Source: Pseudomonadota bacterium (GTDB taxonomy: Bacteria; Pseudomonadota; Gammaproteobacteria; Steroidobacterales; Steroidobacteraceae). From it: a DNA stretch of 60,294 nucleotides. Both the position numbers and the translations under genes were made by a program. The notes under the pieces are model-generated. The model was not told the origin of the DNA. It made no database searches and saw nothing but the letters and a program-made list of their open reading frames with translations. Location of the stretch: contig JAEZFW010000059.1 of assembly GCA_023417315.1 (NCBI GenBank), positions 1 to 60,294 on the forward strand. The letters run 5' to 3'. Position 1 is the stretch's first letter. Every line of letters begins with the position of its first letter. Of the stretch, positions 27,796 to 37,309 are shown in pieces.

Positions 27796-30129
27796 ATGCA
27801 ACTAACGACAGCGCGCTCACTTGCATGTCGCGTCCTCGTCGTGGATCAGGAGATCGCGCGATCGACGAGCTCGTCTGCCAGCCGAGTCCGCGAGTTCGAA
27901 GAAGCGCTGCGCGCGCGAAACATTCAGATCGTCGAAGCCACCTCTTTCGAGGATGGCGCGGCGGTCGCCGTGTCTGATGCGAGCATTCACTGCATCCTCC
28001 TGAATTGGACTCCATGCATACAGGATGAGGACGCTCGTGAAGTCGGCAGCGAGCTGCTGCGCTCGATACGCAAGCGCAACGCGAAGATCCCGATCTTCTT
28101 GATGGCGAGTCAGCGGCGCGTCGGCTCGGTGTCCGTGGAAGTAGCGACGCTCGTCGATGAGTACATCTGGATCTACGAAGACACGGCCTCTTTCATCGCC
28201 GGACGCGTGCAGGCCGCAATCGATCGATATGTCGGTGCGCTGTTGCCGCCGTATGCAGCGGCACTCGCCCAGTACGATCGCGAACGCGAGTACTCCTGGG
28301 CTGCGCCGGGCCACCAAGGAGGCGTGGCCTTCCTGAAATCGCCCGTCGGCCGGGTGTTCTTCGACTTCTACGGTGAGAATCTGTTTCGCACCGACATGGG
28401 CATCGAGCGCGGGGCGCTCGGATCGCTCCTCGGCCACAGCGGCCCGGTTGGAGCGAGCGAGCGCAACATCGCCCGCATCTTCGGTGCGCATCGATCCTAC
28501 TCGGTGCTGAATGGGACGTCCGCCTCCAATCGCACGATCATGTCCGCATGCGTGGGCGATGACGAGATCGCGCTCTGCGATCGCAATTGTCACAAATCGA
28601 TCGAGCAAGGACTCGCGGTCTGCGGCGGCATACCCGTATTTCTGCGCCCGACTCGCAATCGCTACGGCATCATCGGGCCCATTCCTGCCGAGCGCCTCGA
28701 GCCGCAGGCGCTCGCTCGCTGCATTCAGGAAAATCCGCTCGCACAGGCCGCTGGACAAACGAAGGCGGTCTACTCCGTCGTGACGAACTGCACGTACGAC
28801 GGAATGTGCTATGACGCGGCGAAAGCCCAGGACATTCTGGCGAAGAGCGTCGATCGCATTCACTTCGACGAAGCCTGGTACGGATACGCGCGCTTCAATC
28901 CGATGTACGCGGACCGCTACGCGATGCGCGGCCAGCCGACGACGCACTCGAAAGATGGGCCTACGGTCTTCTCGACCCACTCGACCCATAAATTGCTGGC
29001 CGCGCTATCGCAAACCTCATACATCCACATTCGCGACGGTCGCGCTTCGATCGAACACGGCCGCTTCAACGAAGCGTACTGCGCGCAGGCCAGCACCTCG
29101 CCTCTCTACGCGCTGATCGCCTCCAACGACGTCGCCGCGGCAATGATGGATGGACCCGCCGGCGAGGCGCTCACGCAAGAGACGATCGACGAAGCGATTG
29201 CCTGTCGGCTCGCGATCGCGCGCGCGCAGCGCGAGTTCCAGTTGCGCGACGATTGGTTCTTCGTGCCCTGGAATGCGGAAGAGATTCGCGATCCGAAAAC
29301 TGGACGTACGTTCGCATTCGACGAAGCGCCGGAGGAGCTGCTCGCGCACGATCCGAGCTGCTGGATCCTGCACCCGCACGATACGTGGCACGGCTTCTCG
29401 GGACTGCCGGACGGATGGTGCATGCTGGATCCGATCAAGGTCGGAGTCGTGTGTCCCGGCATGCAAGCGGACGGCACGCTCGCGGCGCACGGCATTCCAG
29501 GCGACATCGTGACCGCGTACCTGGGACGTCATGGAATCGTGCCGTCTCGGACGACGGACCACATGGTGCTGTTCCTGTTCTCGATCGGCGTGACGAAAGG
29601 AAAATGGGGCACGCTGCTCAATGCGCTGCTCGATTTCAAAGCGGACTACGACCGCAACGCGCCGCTTTCGGAAGTCCTCCCCGGGCTCGTCGCGAACGCA
29701 CCGAATCGCTACGCCGGTAAAGGATTGAAAGACCTCGGCGACGAGATGTGGCAGCACCTCAAAGCGAGCCGCCAAGGACATTGGCAAGCGCAGGCGTACG
29801 CATCTTTACCGGTACCCGAGCTGAAACCGCGCGTCGCGTTCCAACGGCTCATGGCCGGTGAGGTCGAGAAAGTCGCGCTTCATGAGCTGACGAATCGAAT
29901 CGTCACCGTCGGTGTCATTCCCTACCCGCCTGGCATTCCGATCGTAATGCCGGGCGAGAACATCGGACCTGCCGACGGACCGTGGCTCACGTATCTACGC
30001 ACGCTCCAGGAGTACGGGCATCGCTTCCCCGGGTTCGCGAAGGAAGTGGAAGGCGCCGAAGAGCACGAGGGTGTCTATCACGTGTACTGCATGAAGGAGG
30101 CGTCGCGGACCGCGACGAACCGATCATGA
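27796..30129 (+). CDS. adiA: Arginine decarboxylase, inducible AdiA type (copy 1)
   Basis: A 777-residue PLP enzyme that turns L-arginine into agmatine and CO2, consuming a proton. ATG 27796 has GGGAGGAG five bases upstream. The N-terminal wing (about 10-130) is a receiver-like fold (RVLVVDQEI). The acidic phosphoacceptor position reads Asn in CILLNWTP, so it is not a working receiver. The catalytic part has EYSWAAPGHQGG and the PLP lysine K399 in FSTHSTHKLLAALSQ, with aspartate in IHFDEAWYGYARF. The sequence closely follows AdiA from E. coli over its length. It is the first gene of the operon and overlaps the next by 4 bases. It has no antiporter directly behind it. Confidence 0.92.
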   Translation: MQLTTARSLACRVLVVDQEIARSTSSSASRVREFEEALRARNIQIVEATSFEDGAAVAVSDASIHCILLNWTPCIQDEDAREVGSELLRSIRKRNAKIPIFLMASQRRVGSVSVEVATLVDEYIWIYEDTASFIAGRVQAAIDRYVGALLPPYAAALAQYDREREYSWAAPGHQGGVAFLKSPVGRVFFDFYGENLFRTDMGIERGALGSLLGHSGPVGASERNIARIFGAHRSYSVLNGTSASNRTIMSACVGDDEIALCDRNCHKSIEQGLAVCGGIPVFLRPTRNRYGIIGPIPAERLEPQALARCIQENPLAQAAGQTKAVYSVVTNCTYDGMCYDAAKAQDILAKSVDRIHFDEAWYGYARFNPMYADRYAMRGQPTTHSKDGPTVFSTHSTHKLLAALSQTSYIHIRDGRASIEHGRFNEAYCAQASTSPLYALIASNDVAAAMMDGPAGEALTQETIDEAIACRLAIARAQREFQLRDDWFFVPWNAEEIRDPKTGRTFAFDEAPEELLAHDPSCWILHPHDTWHGFSGLPDGWCMLDPIKVGVVCPGMQADGTLAAHGIPGDIVTAYLGRHGIVPSRTTDHMVLFLFSIGVTKGKWGTLLNALLDFKADYDRNAPLSEVLPGLVANAPNRYAGKGLKDLGDEMWQHLKASRQGHWQAQAYASLPVPELKPRVAFQRLMAGEVEKVALHELTNRIVTVGVIPYPPGIPIVMPGENIGPADGPWLTYLRTLQEYGHRFPGFAKEVEGAEEHEGVYHVYCMKEASRTATNRS

Positions 30130-32516
30130 TGGAATACGTGGCGAAGACGCCGACGATTCCGATTCCATTTCATCGACTCCTCAAGGTCGTCGCGATCGTC
30201 GATCGCGGCAATGCGGAGGTTCGCGAGCTTCTCGACAAGCTCACGGGGGACAAGCTCGAAGTCGAGATCAGCGACCGCTACGCGCGCGATGTCTTCGAAG
30301 ATGCAGCGGTAGGCGCTTACATCATCTCGATCGATGGCGAGAAGCTCGATGCGGCGCGAGCACTCGCGCGCGAGGTGCGATCGAAAGGATTCGGCACGCC
30401 TCTCTGGGCGCTCGCCGACTCGCGGAGGCTTTCCGACAGCATCTCTCCGGAGGTGATCGGTGAGGTGAACGGCTGCATCTTTCTCGGGCAACAGACACCG
30501 AGCTTCTATGCGAAGCAGATCGTCGCGAGCCTCACCGACTATGGCATGAGCCTGCTGCCGCCGTTCTTCGGCGGTTTGATGGCATACGACGCAAAGGCAA
30601 ACGTGTCGTTCGCCTGCCCGGGTCATCAAGGCGGCGAGTTCTACCGCAAGTCGCCTGCCGGGCAGCTGTTCTTCAAGCATTTCGGCGAGGACATCTTCCG
30701 CAACGATCTGTGTAACGCGGATGTCGATCTCGGCGATCTACTGATTCACGTCGGCGCGGCGGTCGAAGCGCAGCAACACGCGGCCCGAGTATTCGGAGCG
30801 GATCGAACGTACTTCGTCTTGAACGGCACATCCACGGCGAACAAGGTCGTCGCGAACGCGACCTTGCGCCGCGGCGATCTCGTGCTCTTCGATCGCAACA
30901 ATCACAAGTCTCTACATCAAGGCGCGCTGGTTCAGGCCGGCGCGATTCCCATATTTCTGCCGACCGCACGCAACTCGTTCGGCATGATCGGCGCGATCGA
31001 TTGGGACGCGCTGGATGAAACGTATCTGCGCCAGCAGATACGCGACAATCCTCTGGTCGAAGACCACGAGCGAGCCCAAGCGGAGCGGCCTTTCCGCCTC
31101 GCATGCATCCAGCTCGCGACCTACGACGGCACGATCTACAACGTGCGCAAGGTGATGCAGAAGATCGGCCACCTGTGCGACTACGTGCTCTGGGACGAAG
31201 CGTGGATAGGCTACAACGCTTTCCACCCGCTGTTCACCGATCACAGCCCGATGCGCTTGAAGGATCTCGGTCCTGAGACGGCAGGTCTGTTCTCGACGCA
31301 GTCGGTCCACAAACAGGGCGCAGGCTTCTCGCAAGCCTCGCAGATCCACAAGCGCGACACGCATATCCAGGGACAACGCCGCTTCATCGAGCACAAGCGA
31401 TTCAACGAATCGTTCATGATGCAAGCCTCGACGTCGCCCTTCTATCCACTGTTTGCCTCGCTCGATGTGAACGCGAAGGTTCACGAAGGACGCGCGGGCG
31501 AGATGCTGTGGGACCGCTGCATCGAGATCGGCATCGAAGTGCGCAAGAAGCTGCGCGAGCTCGGCCGCTACTACAAGAGCAACTCCGCCGATCCGCTCGA
31601 GCAGTGGTTCTTCGACCCGTTCGTTCCGGATGTGGTGTCCATCAAAGGATCGAAGCACACCTCGGATGTGCAAGAGGTCGCTTGGGAGGACGTGCCGACC
31701 GAGGTTCTGAAGCGCGAGCAACAGTGCTGGACCTTCGATCCTGCAAGCAAATGGCATGGCTACCCGAGCTACGCGCCGGGCTACGCCATGGTGGATCCGA
31801 ACAAGCTGATGCTGTTGACACCGGGAATCAATCGCAAGACGGGCGATTATCTCGACTTCGGTGTGCCTGCCACCGTGCTTGCCAACTACCTGCGCGAGCA
31901 GCGGATCATTCCCGAGAAGTGCGACCTCAACAGCATCTTGTTCTTGATGACGCCCGCGGAGGACGAAAGCAAGCTGAGCGCACTGCTCGCGAAGCTCGTC
32001 AAGTTCAAGAAGCTGTGGGATGAGGACGCAGCGCTAGGCGAAGTGCTGCCCACGCTCTATGCGCAGAACAGCGCACGCTATCGAGACTACTCGCTGCGAC
32101 GAATCTGCATCGAGATGCACGACTTCTATCGCGGCGCCCATGTCAAAGAGCTGCAGAAGCAATGCTTCCGCGCCAGCAGTTTCCCCGAGCTCGCGATGTC
32201 CTCGCAGGATGCCTATCGAGCGCTCGTGGGGAATGAAGTCGATTACGTACCGCTGAGCGAAGTGCACGGCCGCGTGGCCGCGACACTGGCCCTTATCTAT
32301 CCGCCAGGTATCGGCGTCATCGTGCCGGGTGAGCGCTGGGACGACCGCGCCAAGCCCATGCTCGATTACTTCTTGGCGTTCGAAGAATCGTTCAACCGTT
32401 TCCCGGGCTTCAACTATGAAGTCCAGGGTGTCTATCAAGAACTGATCGACGGGCGAATCAAGTTCCACACGTACGTCGTGCAGGAGCGGTCCGCGCGCCC
32501 GCAAGCTAAAGGCTAG
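30126..32516 (+). CDS. speF: Ornithine decarboxylase, SpeF type
   Basis: A 796-residue PLP enzyme converting L-ornithine to putrescine. The N-terminal wing (about 15-120) resembles the AdiA one but lacks a receiver acid cluster. Catalytic markers: NVSFACPGHQGGEFY, the PLP lysine K396 in FSTQSVHKQGAGFSQASQ, where SVHKQ is the SpeC/SpeF signature (STHKL in AdiA), and ILFLMTPAED. The C-terminal domain includes YPPGIGVIVPGERW. ATG 30126 overlaps the preceding stop (ATGA). Directly followed by the PotE antiporter, as in E. coli speF-potE. Confidence 0.93.
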   Translation: MMEYVAKTPTIPIPFHRLLKVVAIVDRGNAEVRELLDKLTGDKLEVEISDRYARDVFEDAAVGAYIISIDGEKLDAARALAREVRSKGFGTPLWALADSRRLSDSISPEVIGEVNGCIFLGQQTPSFYAKQIVASLTDYGMSLLPPFFGGLMAYDAKANVSFACPGHQGGEFYRKSPAGQLFFKHFGEDIFRNDLCNADVDLGDLLIHVGAAVEAQQHAARVFGADRTYFVLNGTSTANKVVANATLRRGDLVLFDRNNHKSLHQGALVQAGAIPIFLPTARNSFGMIGAIDWDALDETYLRQQIRDNPLVEDHERAQAERPFRLACIQLATYDGTIYNVRKVMQKIGHLCDYVLWDEAWIGYNAFHPLFTDHSPMRLKDLGPETAGLFSTQSVHKQGAGFSQASQIHKRDTHIQGQRRFIEHKRFNESFMMQASTSPFYPLFASLDVNAKVHEGRAGEMLWDRCIEIGIEVRKKLRELGRYYKSNSADPLEQWFFDPFVPDVVSIKGSKHTSDVQEVAWEDVPTEVLKREQQCWTFDPASKWHGYPSYAPGYAMVDPNKLMLLTPGINRKTGDYLDFGVPATVLANYLREQRIIPEKCDLNSILFLMTPAEDESKLSALLAKLVKFKKLWDEDAALGEVLPTLYAQNSARYRDYSLRRICIEMHDFYRGAHVKELQKQCFRASSFPELAMSSQDAYRALVGNEVDYVPLSEVHGRVAATLALIYPPGIGVIVPGERWDDRAKPMLDYFLAFEESFNRFPGFNYEVQGVYQELIDGRIKFHTYVVQERSARPQAKG

Positions 32517-32526
32517 GAGAGACATC

Positions 32527-33930
32527 ATGCAACAGCAGCAGAAGAAGATGAACTTGATGCAGCTCACGTTCATCGTCGCCGTCAATATGATGGGCTCCGG
32601 CATCATCATGCTGCCCACCAACATGGCGCAGGTCGGTGCGATCTCGTTGCTCTCGTGGATCGTCACCGCGGTTGGCTCGATGGCGATTGCCTACGGGTTC
32701 GCCCAGGCCGGTCTCTTCAACCAGCGCAACGGCGGCATGGCTGCGTACGCGGAGGATGGCTACGGGAAGGACGGCTACTTCCAAGTGTTCTTTCTCTACT
32801 TCCTCTCGCTCGCGATCGGCAATGTCGCCATTGCGATCTCGGCGGTCGGCTATCTCTCGACCTTCTTCCCCGGCCTCTCCGCAACACCGATCGCGACGTG
32901 CCTCAGCGTCATCGGACTGCTGTGGCTCACGACGGTTGCGAACTTCGGCGGTCCAAGCGTGACCGGCAAGATTGGCTCCGTCACGGTCTGGGGCGTCATC
33001 ATCCCGGTCGGCGCCATTTCGATCATCGGTTGGTTCTGGTTCAGCGGCGAGACCTTCCGTGCCGCGTGGAATCCACAAGGTCTCAGTCTCGGTGCCGGTA
33101 TGGGCTCCAGCATCTCGCTCACATTGTGGGCGTTCCTCGGCATGGAGTCCGCCGCACAGAACTCCTCTGCGGTCGAGAATCCGAAGCGTGACGTGCCGCT
33201 CGCCTGCCTGTTCGGCACGCTCGGCGCCGCCGTCATCTACATTCTGTCGACGACGGTGATTCAAGGCATCGTGCCGAACGCGGAGCTCGCAGACTCCACC
33301 GGTCCGTTCGGTCTCGCCTACGCGAAGATGTTCAACCCCACAGTAGGCTCCATCATCATGGCGCTGGCGGTCCTTGCATGCCTCGGCTCGCTCCTCGGCT
33401 GGCAATTCACGATCGCACAGACCGGCAAGTCAGCCGCGGACGAGCGGATGTTCCCGGCGTTCTTCTCGAAGGTGAACAGCATGGGCGCGCCGGTCACCGG
33501 CATGATCGTGCTCGGCGTCGTGCAGACGCTGCTCGCGCTTTCGACCATCTCACCGACATTGAGCGAGCAGTTCAGTGCGCTCGTCAATCTCGCAGTCGTC
33601 ACCAACGTCATTCCGTACGTGATCGCGCTGTCGGCGATCTTCGTGATGATGAAGAGCGCGCAGGTCGATCCGAGCGTCTATCGCCGCAACGCGATCATCG
33701 TCACGATTGCGATGGTATACAGCGTATTCGCACTGTACGCCTCGGGCGCGGAAGCCGTTCTCGGCGGCATGCTCGTGCTCGGCGTTGCCTACATCATCTG
33801 GGGCTTCTTGGCACCTCGCTTTGCAGCACCTGCGCCTGCGACTGCCGATCGCGTAGCACCCGCACCGCTCTACACACCGCCCGTTGCACCTACGCACGCG
33901 CCCACTCCTGCTGGCACGGCGACGCTCTAG
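32527..33930 (+). CDS. potE: Putrescine/ornithine antiporter
   Basis: A 467-residue, 12-span amino acid-polyamine antiporter of the inner membrane that exports putrescine in exchange for ornithine. Spans include MGSGIIMLPTNMAQVG (the GSG motif of the APC family), GGMAAYAEDGYGKDG and VWGVIIPVGAISIIGWFWF, all close to E. coli PotE. The C-terminal tail (AAPAPATADRVAPAPLYTPP) is Pro/Ala-rich and unlike PotE. An AGGAGAG lies just before ATG 32527. It follows speF by 10 bases, so the pair is coupled. PotE exchange with SpeF removes protons at low pH. Confidence 0.93.
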   Translation: MQQQQKKMNLMQLTFIVAVNMMGSGIIMLPTNMAQVGAISLLSWIVTAVGSMAIAYGFAQAGLFNQRNGGMAAYAEDGYGKDGYFQVFFLYFLSLAIGNVAIAISAVGYLSTFFPGLSATPIATCLSVIGLLWLTTVANFGGPSVTGKIGSVTVWGVIIPVGAISIIGWFWFSGETFRAAWNPQGLSLGAGMGSSISLTLWAFLGMESAAQNSSAVENPKRDVPLACLFGTLGAAVIYILSTTVIQGIVPNAELADSTGPFGLAYAKMFNPTVGSIIMALAVLACLGSLLGWQFTIAQTGKSAADERMFPAFFSKVNSMGAPVTGMIVLGVVQTLLALSTISPTLSEQFSALVNLAVVTNVIPYVIALSAIFVMMKSAQVDPSVYRRNAIIVTIAMVYSVFALYASGAEAVLGGMLVLGVAYIIWGFLAPRFAAPAPATADRVAPAPLYTPPVAPTHAPTPAGTATL

Positions 33931-33959
33931 CGCGGGCATCTGAACGAGGGAGAACAATC

Positions 33960-34931
33960 ATGCAAGTCGCATCACACAGCCCACTGGCGCCGCGCTCGAG
34001 CAGCTCGCCACGCCCGGGACGCTCGCTCAACGCGCTACTCATCGCCGCTGTCGTGCATTTGGTGTTCGCAGTGCCCGCTTCCGCTCAAACGCTCGAGCGA
34101 ATCAGGGACACAGGTCATATCCGGCTCGGCTACTTTTCCGACGCGCGGCCGTTCTCGTATGGCACCGAGGGCAAGGGGCCCCAGGGCTACACGATCACGC
34201 TGTGCGAGCACATCGCAGAGCAGGTCAGAACAGAGCTCTCGATGGCGGGCATCACACCGGACTGGAGGGCCGTAAAGCCGGATAGAGCGCTCGAGGAAGT
34301 CGAGCGCGGAAACATCGACCTCCTATGCGCACCGGTGAGCGTGACGATCGAGAAACGACGCAGCGTGTCCTTCTCGCTGCCGGTGTTCGCTGCCGGCAAC
34401 CGCGCGGTCATCCGCACCAACGCATCACCTCCGTTGCGCAATGTTCTCACGCAGCAGGCTCCCAATCGGCCCATCTGGCGTGGGTCGCCGGCATCCACGG
34501 TTCTAACAGGCACGAAGGTGGGCGTCGCCGAAGGCACGACCAGCGAGCAATGGCTGAAGGAACGGGTCGGCACACTGCAGATCGACGCGACCATCGTGCC
34601 CGTCGCCGACTATCGAACCGGGATGCAGCAGTTGGCAGACAACAAGCTGGATATGTTCTTCGGTGAGCGGACCGTCGTACTTGGCGCGCTCAGCACGATG
34701 GATCGCACTGTGCATGAACGGGTCGAGATCCTGGACCGCCTGTTCACGCACGAGCCGATCGCGCTCGCGCTTGCACGCAACGACGACGATTTCCGCCGCG
34801 TCGTCGATACCGCCTTGAGCAAGCTCTACGCATCCGAGCAATTCCCCGCGCTCTACACGAAGTGCTGCGGCGATTTCAACGATCAGACGCGAGAGTTCTT
34901 CTTCTGGAACACACTGCGGGACGGAAGGTGA
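33960..34931 (+). CDS. Periplasmic amino-acid-binding protein without a permease
   Basis: A 323-residue exported protein of the family 3 solute-binding type. A signal peptide (LIAAVVHLVFAVPASAQ) is followed by IRDTGHIRLGYFSDARPFSY, YTITLCEHIAEQV and the second lobe (GTKVGVAEGTTSEQWLKE). The paired cysteines near the end (TKCCGDF) are notable. Normally such proteins serve an ABC transporter, but no permease or ATPase is present here. It sits between potE and the second adiA. It may capture arginine or ornithine for the antiporters, or sense them. That is inference. Confidence 0.85.
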   Translation: MQVASHSPLAPRSSSSPRPGRSLNALLIAAVVHLVFAVPASAQTLERIRDTGHIRLGYFSDARPFSYGTEGKGPQGYTITLCEHIAEQVRTELSMAGITPDWRAVKPDRALEEVERGNIDLLCAPVSVTIEKRRSVSFSLPVFAAGNRAVIRTNASPPLRNVLTQQAPNRPIWRGSPASTVLTGTKVGVAEGTTSEQWLKERVGTLQIDATIVPVADYRTGMQQLADNKLDMFFGERTVVLGALSTMDRTVHERVEILDRLFTHEPIALALARNDDDFRRVVDTALSKLYASEQFPALYTKCCGDFNDQTREFFFWNTLRDGR

Positions 34932-34990
34932 TTTCGATAGCTTTCTGCGCACAACCCGCCACGAGCGATCCCTTGAGGAGAACCTAAGCG

Positions 34991-37309
34991 ATGATTCAGC
35001 GAAGCATCAAGCGCATCAGCATGCGGGCGCTCGTCGTGGACGACGAGCTCGGTATGCAAACAGCAGAAGGCCGTGCAACGCGCGCACTCGTGGAGGAGCT
35101 GCAAGGCAGAGCCATCGAGGTCATCGAAGCAAGCTCAGCCGAAGACGGTCGTTCGGTCATCACATCCGATTCTGCCATCCACGCGGTGCTCATCGATTGG
35201 TCGCTCGGGGATGACGAGGACCATGGCCGCGCCCGCGCATTCCTCGAGTTCGTGCGCTCGCGCAACGACAAAGTGCCGATCTTCCTCATGGCCGAGCGCG
35301 GCGAGGCTGCCACCATCCCCATCGACGTAATGGAGATGGTCGATGAGTTCATCTGGACGCTCGAGGACACGGCGGCGTTCGTCGGCGGGCGCGTAGCGGC
35401 TGCCATTCGGCGCTATCTCGCGGTCATGCTGCCGCCGCTCGCCACCGCGCTCATGCAGTTCAGTCAGGAGTACGAGTATTCCTGGCACACGCCGGGACAT
35501 GCTGGCGGCACGGCGTTCTTGAAATCCCCTGTCGGGCGCATGTTCTTCGATTACTTCGGGGAGAACATGCTGCGCTCGGATCTGTCCATCAGCGTGGGCA
35601 ATCTCGGCTCGCTGCTCGATCACACAGGGCCCATCGGCGCGCATGAGAAGTACGCAGCGCGCGTGTTCGGCGCACATCGAACCTACTGCGTGACCAATGG
35701 CACTTCGATGTCGAATCGCGTGATCTTCATGGCCGCCGTCGCACGCAATCAGATCGCGCTATGCGATCGCAACTGCCACAAGTCCATCGAGCATAGCTTG
35801 GTCATGTCGGGCGGCATCCCGACTTATCTCGTGCCCTTGCGCAATCGTTACGGAATCATCGGACCCATTCCTCCGGAGCGACTGAGCAAGGAAGAGATCA
35901 AGAAAGCGATCGCGACGAATCCGCTTGCGCGCGAGAACGGCAATGACCGCGCGGTCTACTCGGTCATCACGAACTCGACGTACGACGGCTTGTGCTACAA
36001 CGCGCGCCGCGTCGAGGAGCTGCTCGATCCGAGCGTCGATCGAATTCACTTCGATGAAGCGTGGTACGCCTACGCGCGCTTCAATCCGCTGTATCGCGAC
36101 CGTCACGCCATGCATGGCGATCCGGCGGATCACACAGGGCCGACGGTGTTCGCCACACACTCGACGCATAAGCTGCTGGCAGCCCTTTCGCAAGCGTCGT
36201 TCCTGCACATCCGCGACGGGCGCAGCGCGATACCGCATTCGCGCTTCAACGAATCCTACATGCTGCATGCATCGACTTCACCGCTGTATCCCATCATCGT
36301 TTCCAACGACATCACTGCGGCGATGATGGATGGACCCGGGGGCCTCACGCTCACGAACGAATCGATCCAAGAGGCGGTCGCCTTCCGCAAGACGATGAGC
36401 CGCGTGCATCGCGAGCTCGGCGAGAAGCGGCAGTGGTTCTTCAAGAGTTGGAACGCCGACAGCGTCACCGATCCGCGGGCCGGCAAGAAGGTGCCTTTCG
36501 AGAGCGCATCCTCCGAGCTGCTCTGCTCCGAGCCGGACTGCTGGGTTCTGCATCCGAATGAGACGTGGCACGGCTTCGGCAATCTCGAGGACGGCTTTTG
36601 CATGCTGGACCCCATCAAGGTGTCCATCATCACGCCGGGTGTCGCAGACAAGGGCGGACTCGAGGAGCACGGCATCCCCGCGACATTGGTGACTGCGTAC
36701 CTGCACTGCCGCGGGGTTGAAGTGGAGAAGACGACGGACTTCACGATTCTGTTCTTATTCTCCATCGGAATCACCAAAGGCAAGTGGGGCACGCTGCTGA
36801 ATGCGCTCTTGGATTTCAAGCGCGACTACGATAACAACACCGCGCTGTCGCAGGTCCTCCCTCACCTGACGACGAATCATCCGTCCACGTATGGCGGGCT
36901 GGGTCTGCGCGATCTGGCCGATCAGATGTTTGCCCAGCTCAAAGCATCCAAGCAGACCCATTGGCTCGCAGAAGCGTTCTCGACGCTGCCCGAGATCACG
37001 ATGACGCCGAGCGCCGCATTTCAGTATCTGATTCGCGACGAGATCGAGCACGTGCCGCTCGAGGCGCTCGCGAACCGCATCCTGGCGACGAGCGTCGTGC
37101 CCTACCCGCCCGGCATTCCGATGCTCATGCCGGGCGAAGCGACGGGTGCGGACGACGGGCCTTACATCGGCTACTTGCGCGCGCTGTGGTCATGGGACAA
37201 ACGCTTCCCCGGTTTTGGCCACGACACCCACGGTGTCGAGAATCGAGACGGCGCCTACTTCGTGCAATGTTTGAAGGCAGGCGCTGAACGAGAGGCGCGA
37301 CTCGAATGA
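34991..37309 (+). CDS. adiA: Arginine decarboxylase, inducible AdiA type (copy 2)
   Basis: A 772-residue PLP enzyme, second arginine decarboxylase of the operon. PLP lysine K394 is in FATHSTHKLLAALSQASF. Other shared motifs are EYSWHTPGHAGGTAF and IHFDEAWYAYARF. Its N-terminal wing retains more receiver acids than copy 1: Asp17/Asp18 (VVDDEL) and Asp69 (VLIDWSLG) at the phosphoacceptor position. The conserved Thr and Lys are not obvious, so phosphorylation is doubtful but possible. The gene overlaps adiC by 4 bases (ATGA). Copies 1 and 2 are clearly related throughout but have diverged. Confidence 0.92.
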   Translation: MIQRSIKRISMRALVVDDELGMQTAEGRATRALVEELQGRAIEVIEASSAEDGRSVITSDSAIHAVLIDWSLGDDEDHGRARAFLEFVRSRNDKVPIFLMAERGEAATIPIDVMEMVDEFIWTLEDTAAFVGGRVAAAIRRYLAVMLPPLATALMQFSQEYEYSWHTPGHAGGTAFLKSPVGRMFFDYFGENMLRSDLSISVGNLGSLLDHTGPIGAHEKYAARVFGAHRTYCVTNGTSMSNRVIFMAAVARNQIALCDRNCHKSIEHSLVMSGGIPTYLVPLRNRYGIIGPIPPERLSKEEIKKAIATNPLARENGNDRAVYSVITNSTYDGLCYNARRVEELLDPSVDRIHFDEAWYAYARFNPLYRDRHAMHGDPADHTGPTVFATHSTHKLLAALSQASFLHIRDGRSAIPHSRFNESYMLHASTSPLYPIIVSNDITAAMMDGPGGLTLTNESIQEAVAFRKTMSRVHRELGEKRQWFFKSWNADSVTDPRAGKKVPFESASSELLCSEPDCWVLHPNETWHGFGNLEDGFCMLDPIKVSIITPGVADKGGLEEHGIPATLVTAYLHCRGVEVEKTTDFTILFLFSIGITKGKWGTLLNALLDFKRDYDNNTALSQVLPHLTTNHPSTYGGLGLRDLADQMFAQLKASKQTHWLAEAFSTLPEITMTPSAAFQYLIRDEIEHVPLEALANRILATSVVPYPPGIPMLMPGEATGADDGPYIGYLRALWSWDKRFPGFGHDTHGVENRDGAYFVQCLKAGAEREARLE

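Noticed and set aside
27817..28989. 390-residue open frame antisense to adiA copy 1
   Set aside because: Composition is typical of antisense frames in G+C-rich genes and no family is recognised.
33378..33959. Open frame extending the binding protein upstream through potE
   Set aside because: It overlaps the 3' part of potE in another frame. The signal peptide and ribosome site place the start at 33960.
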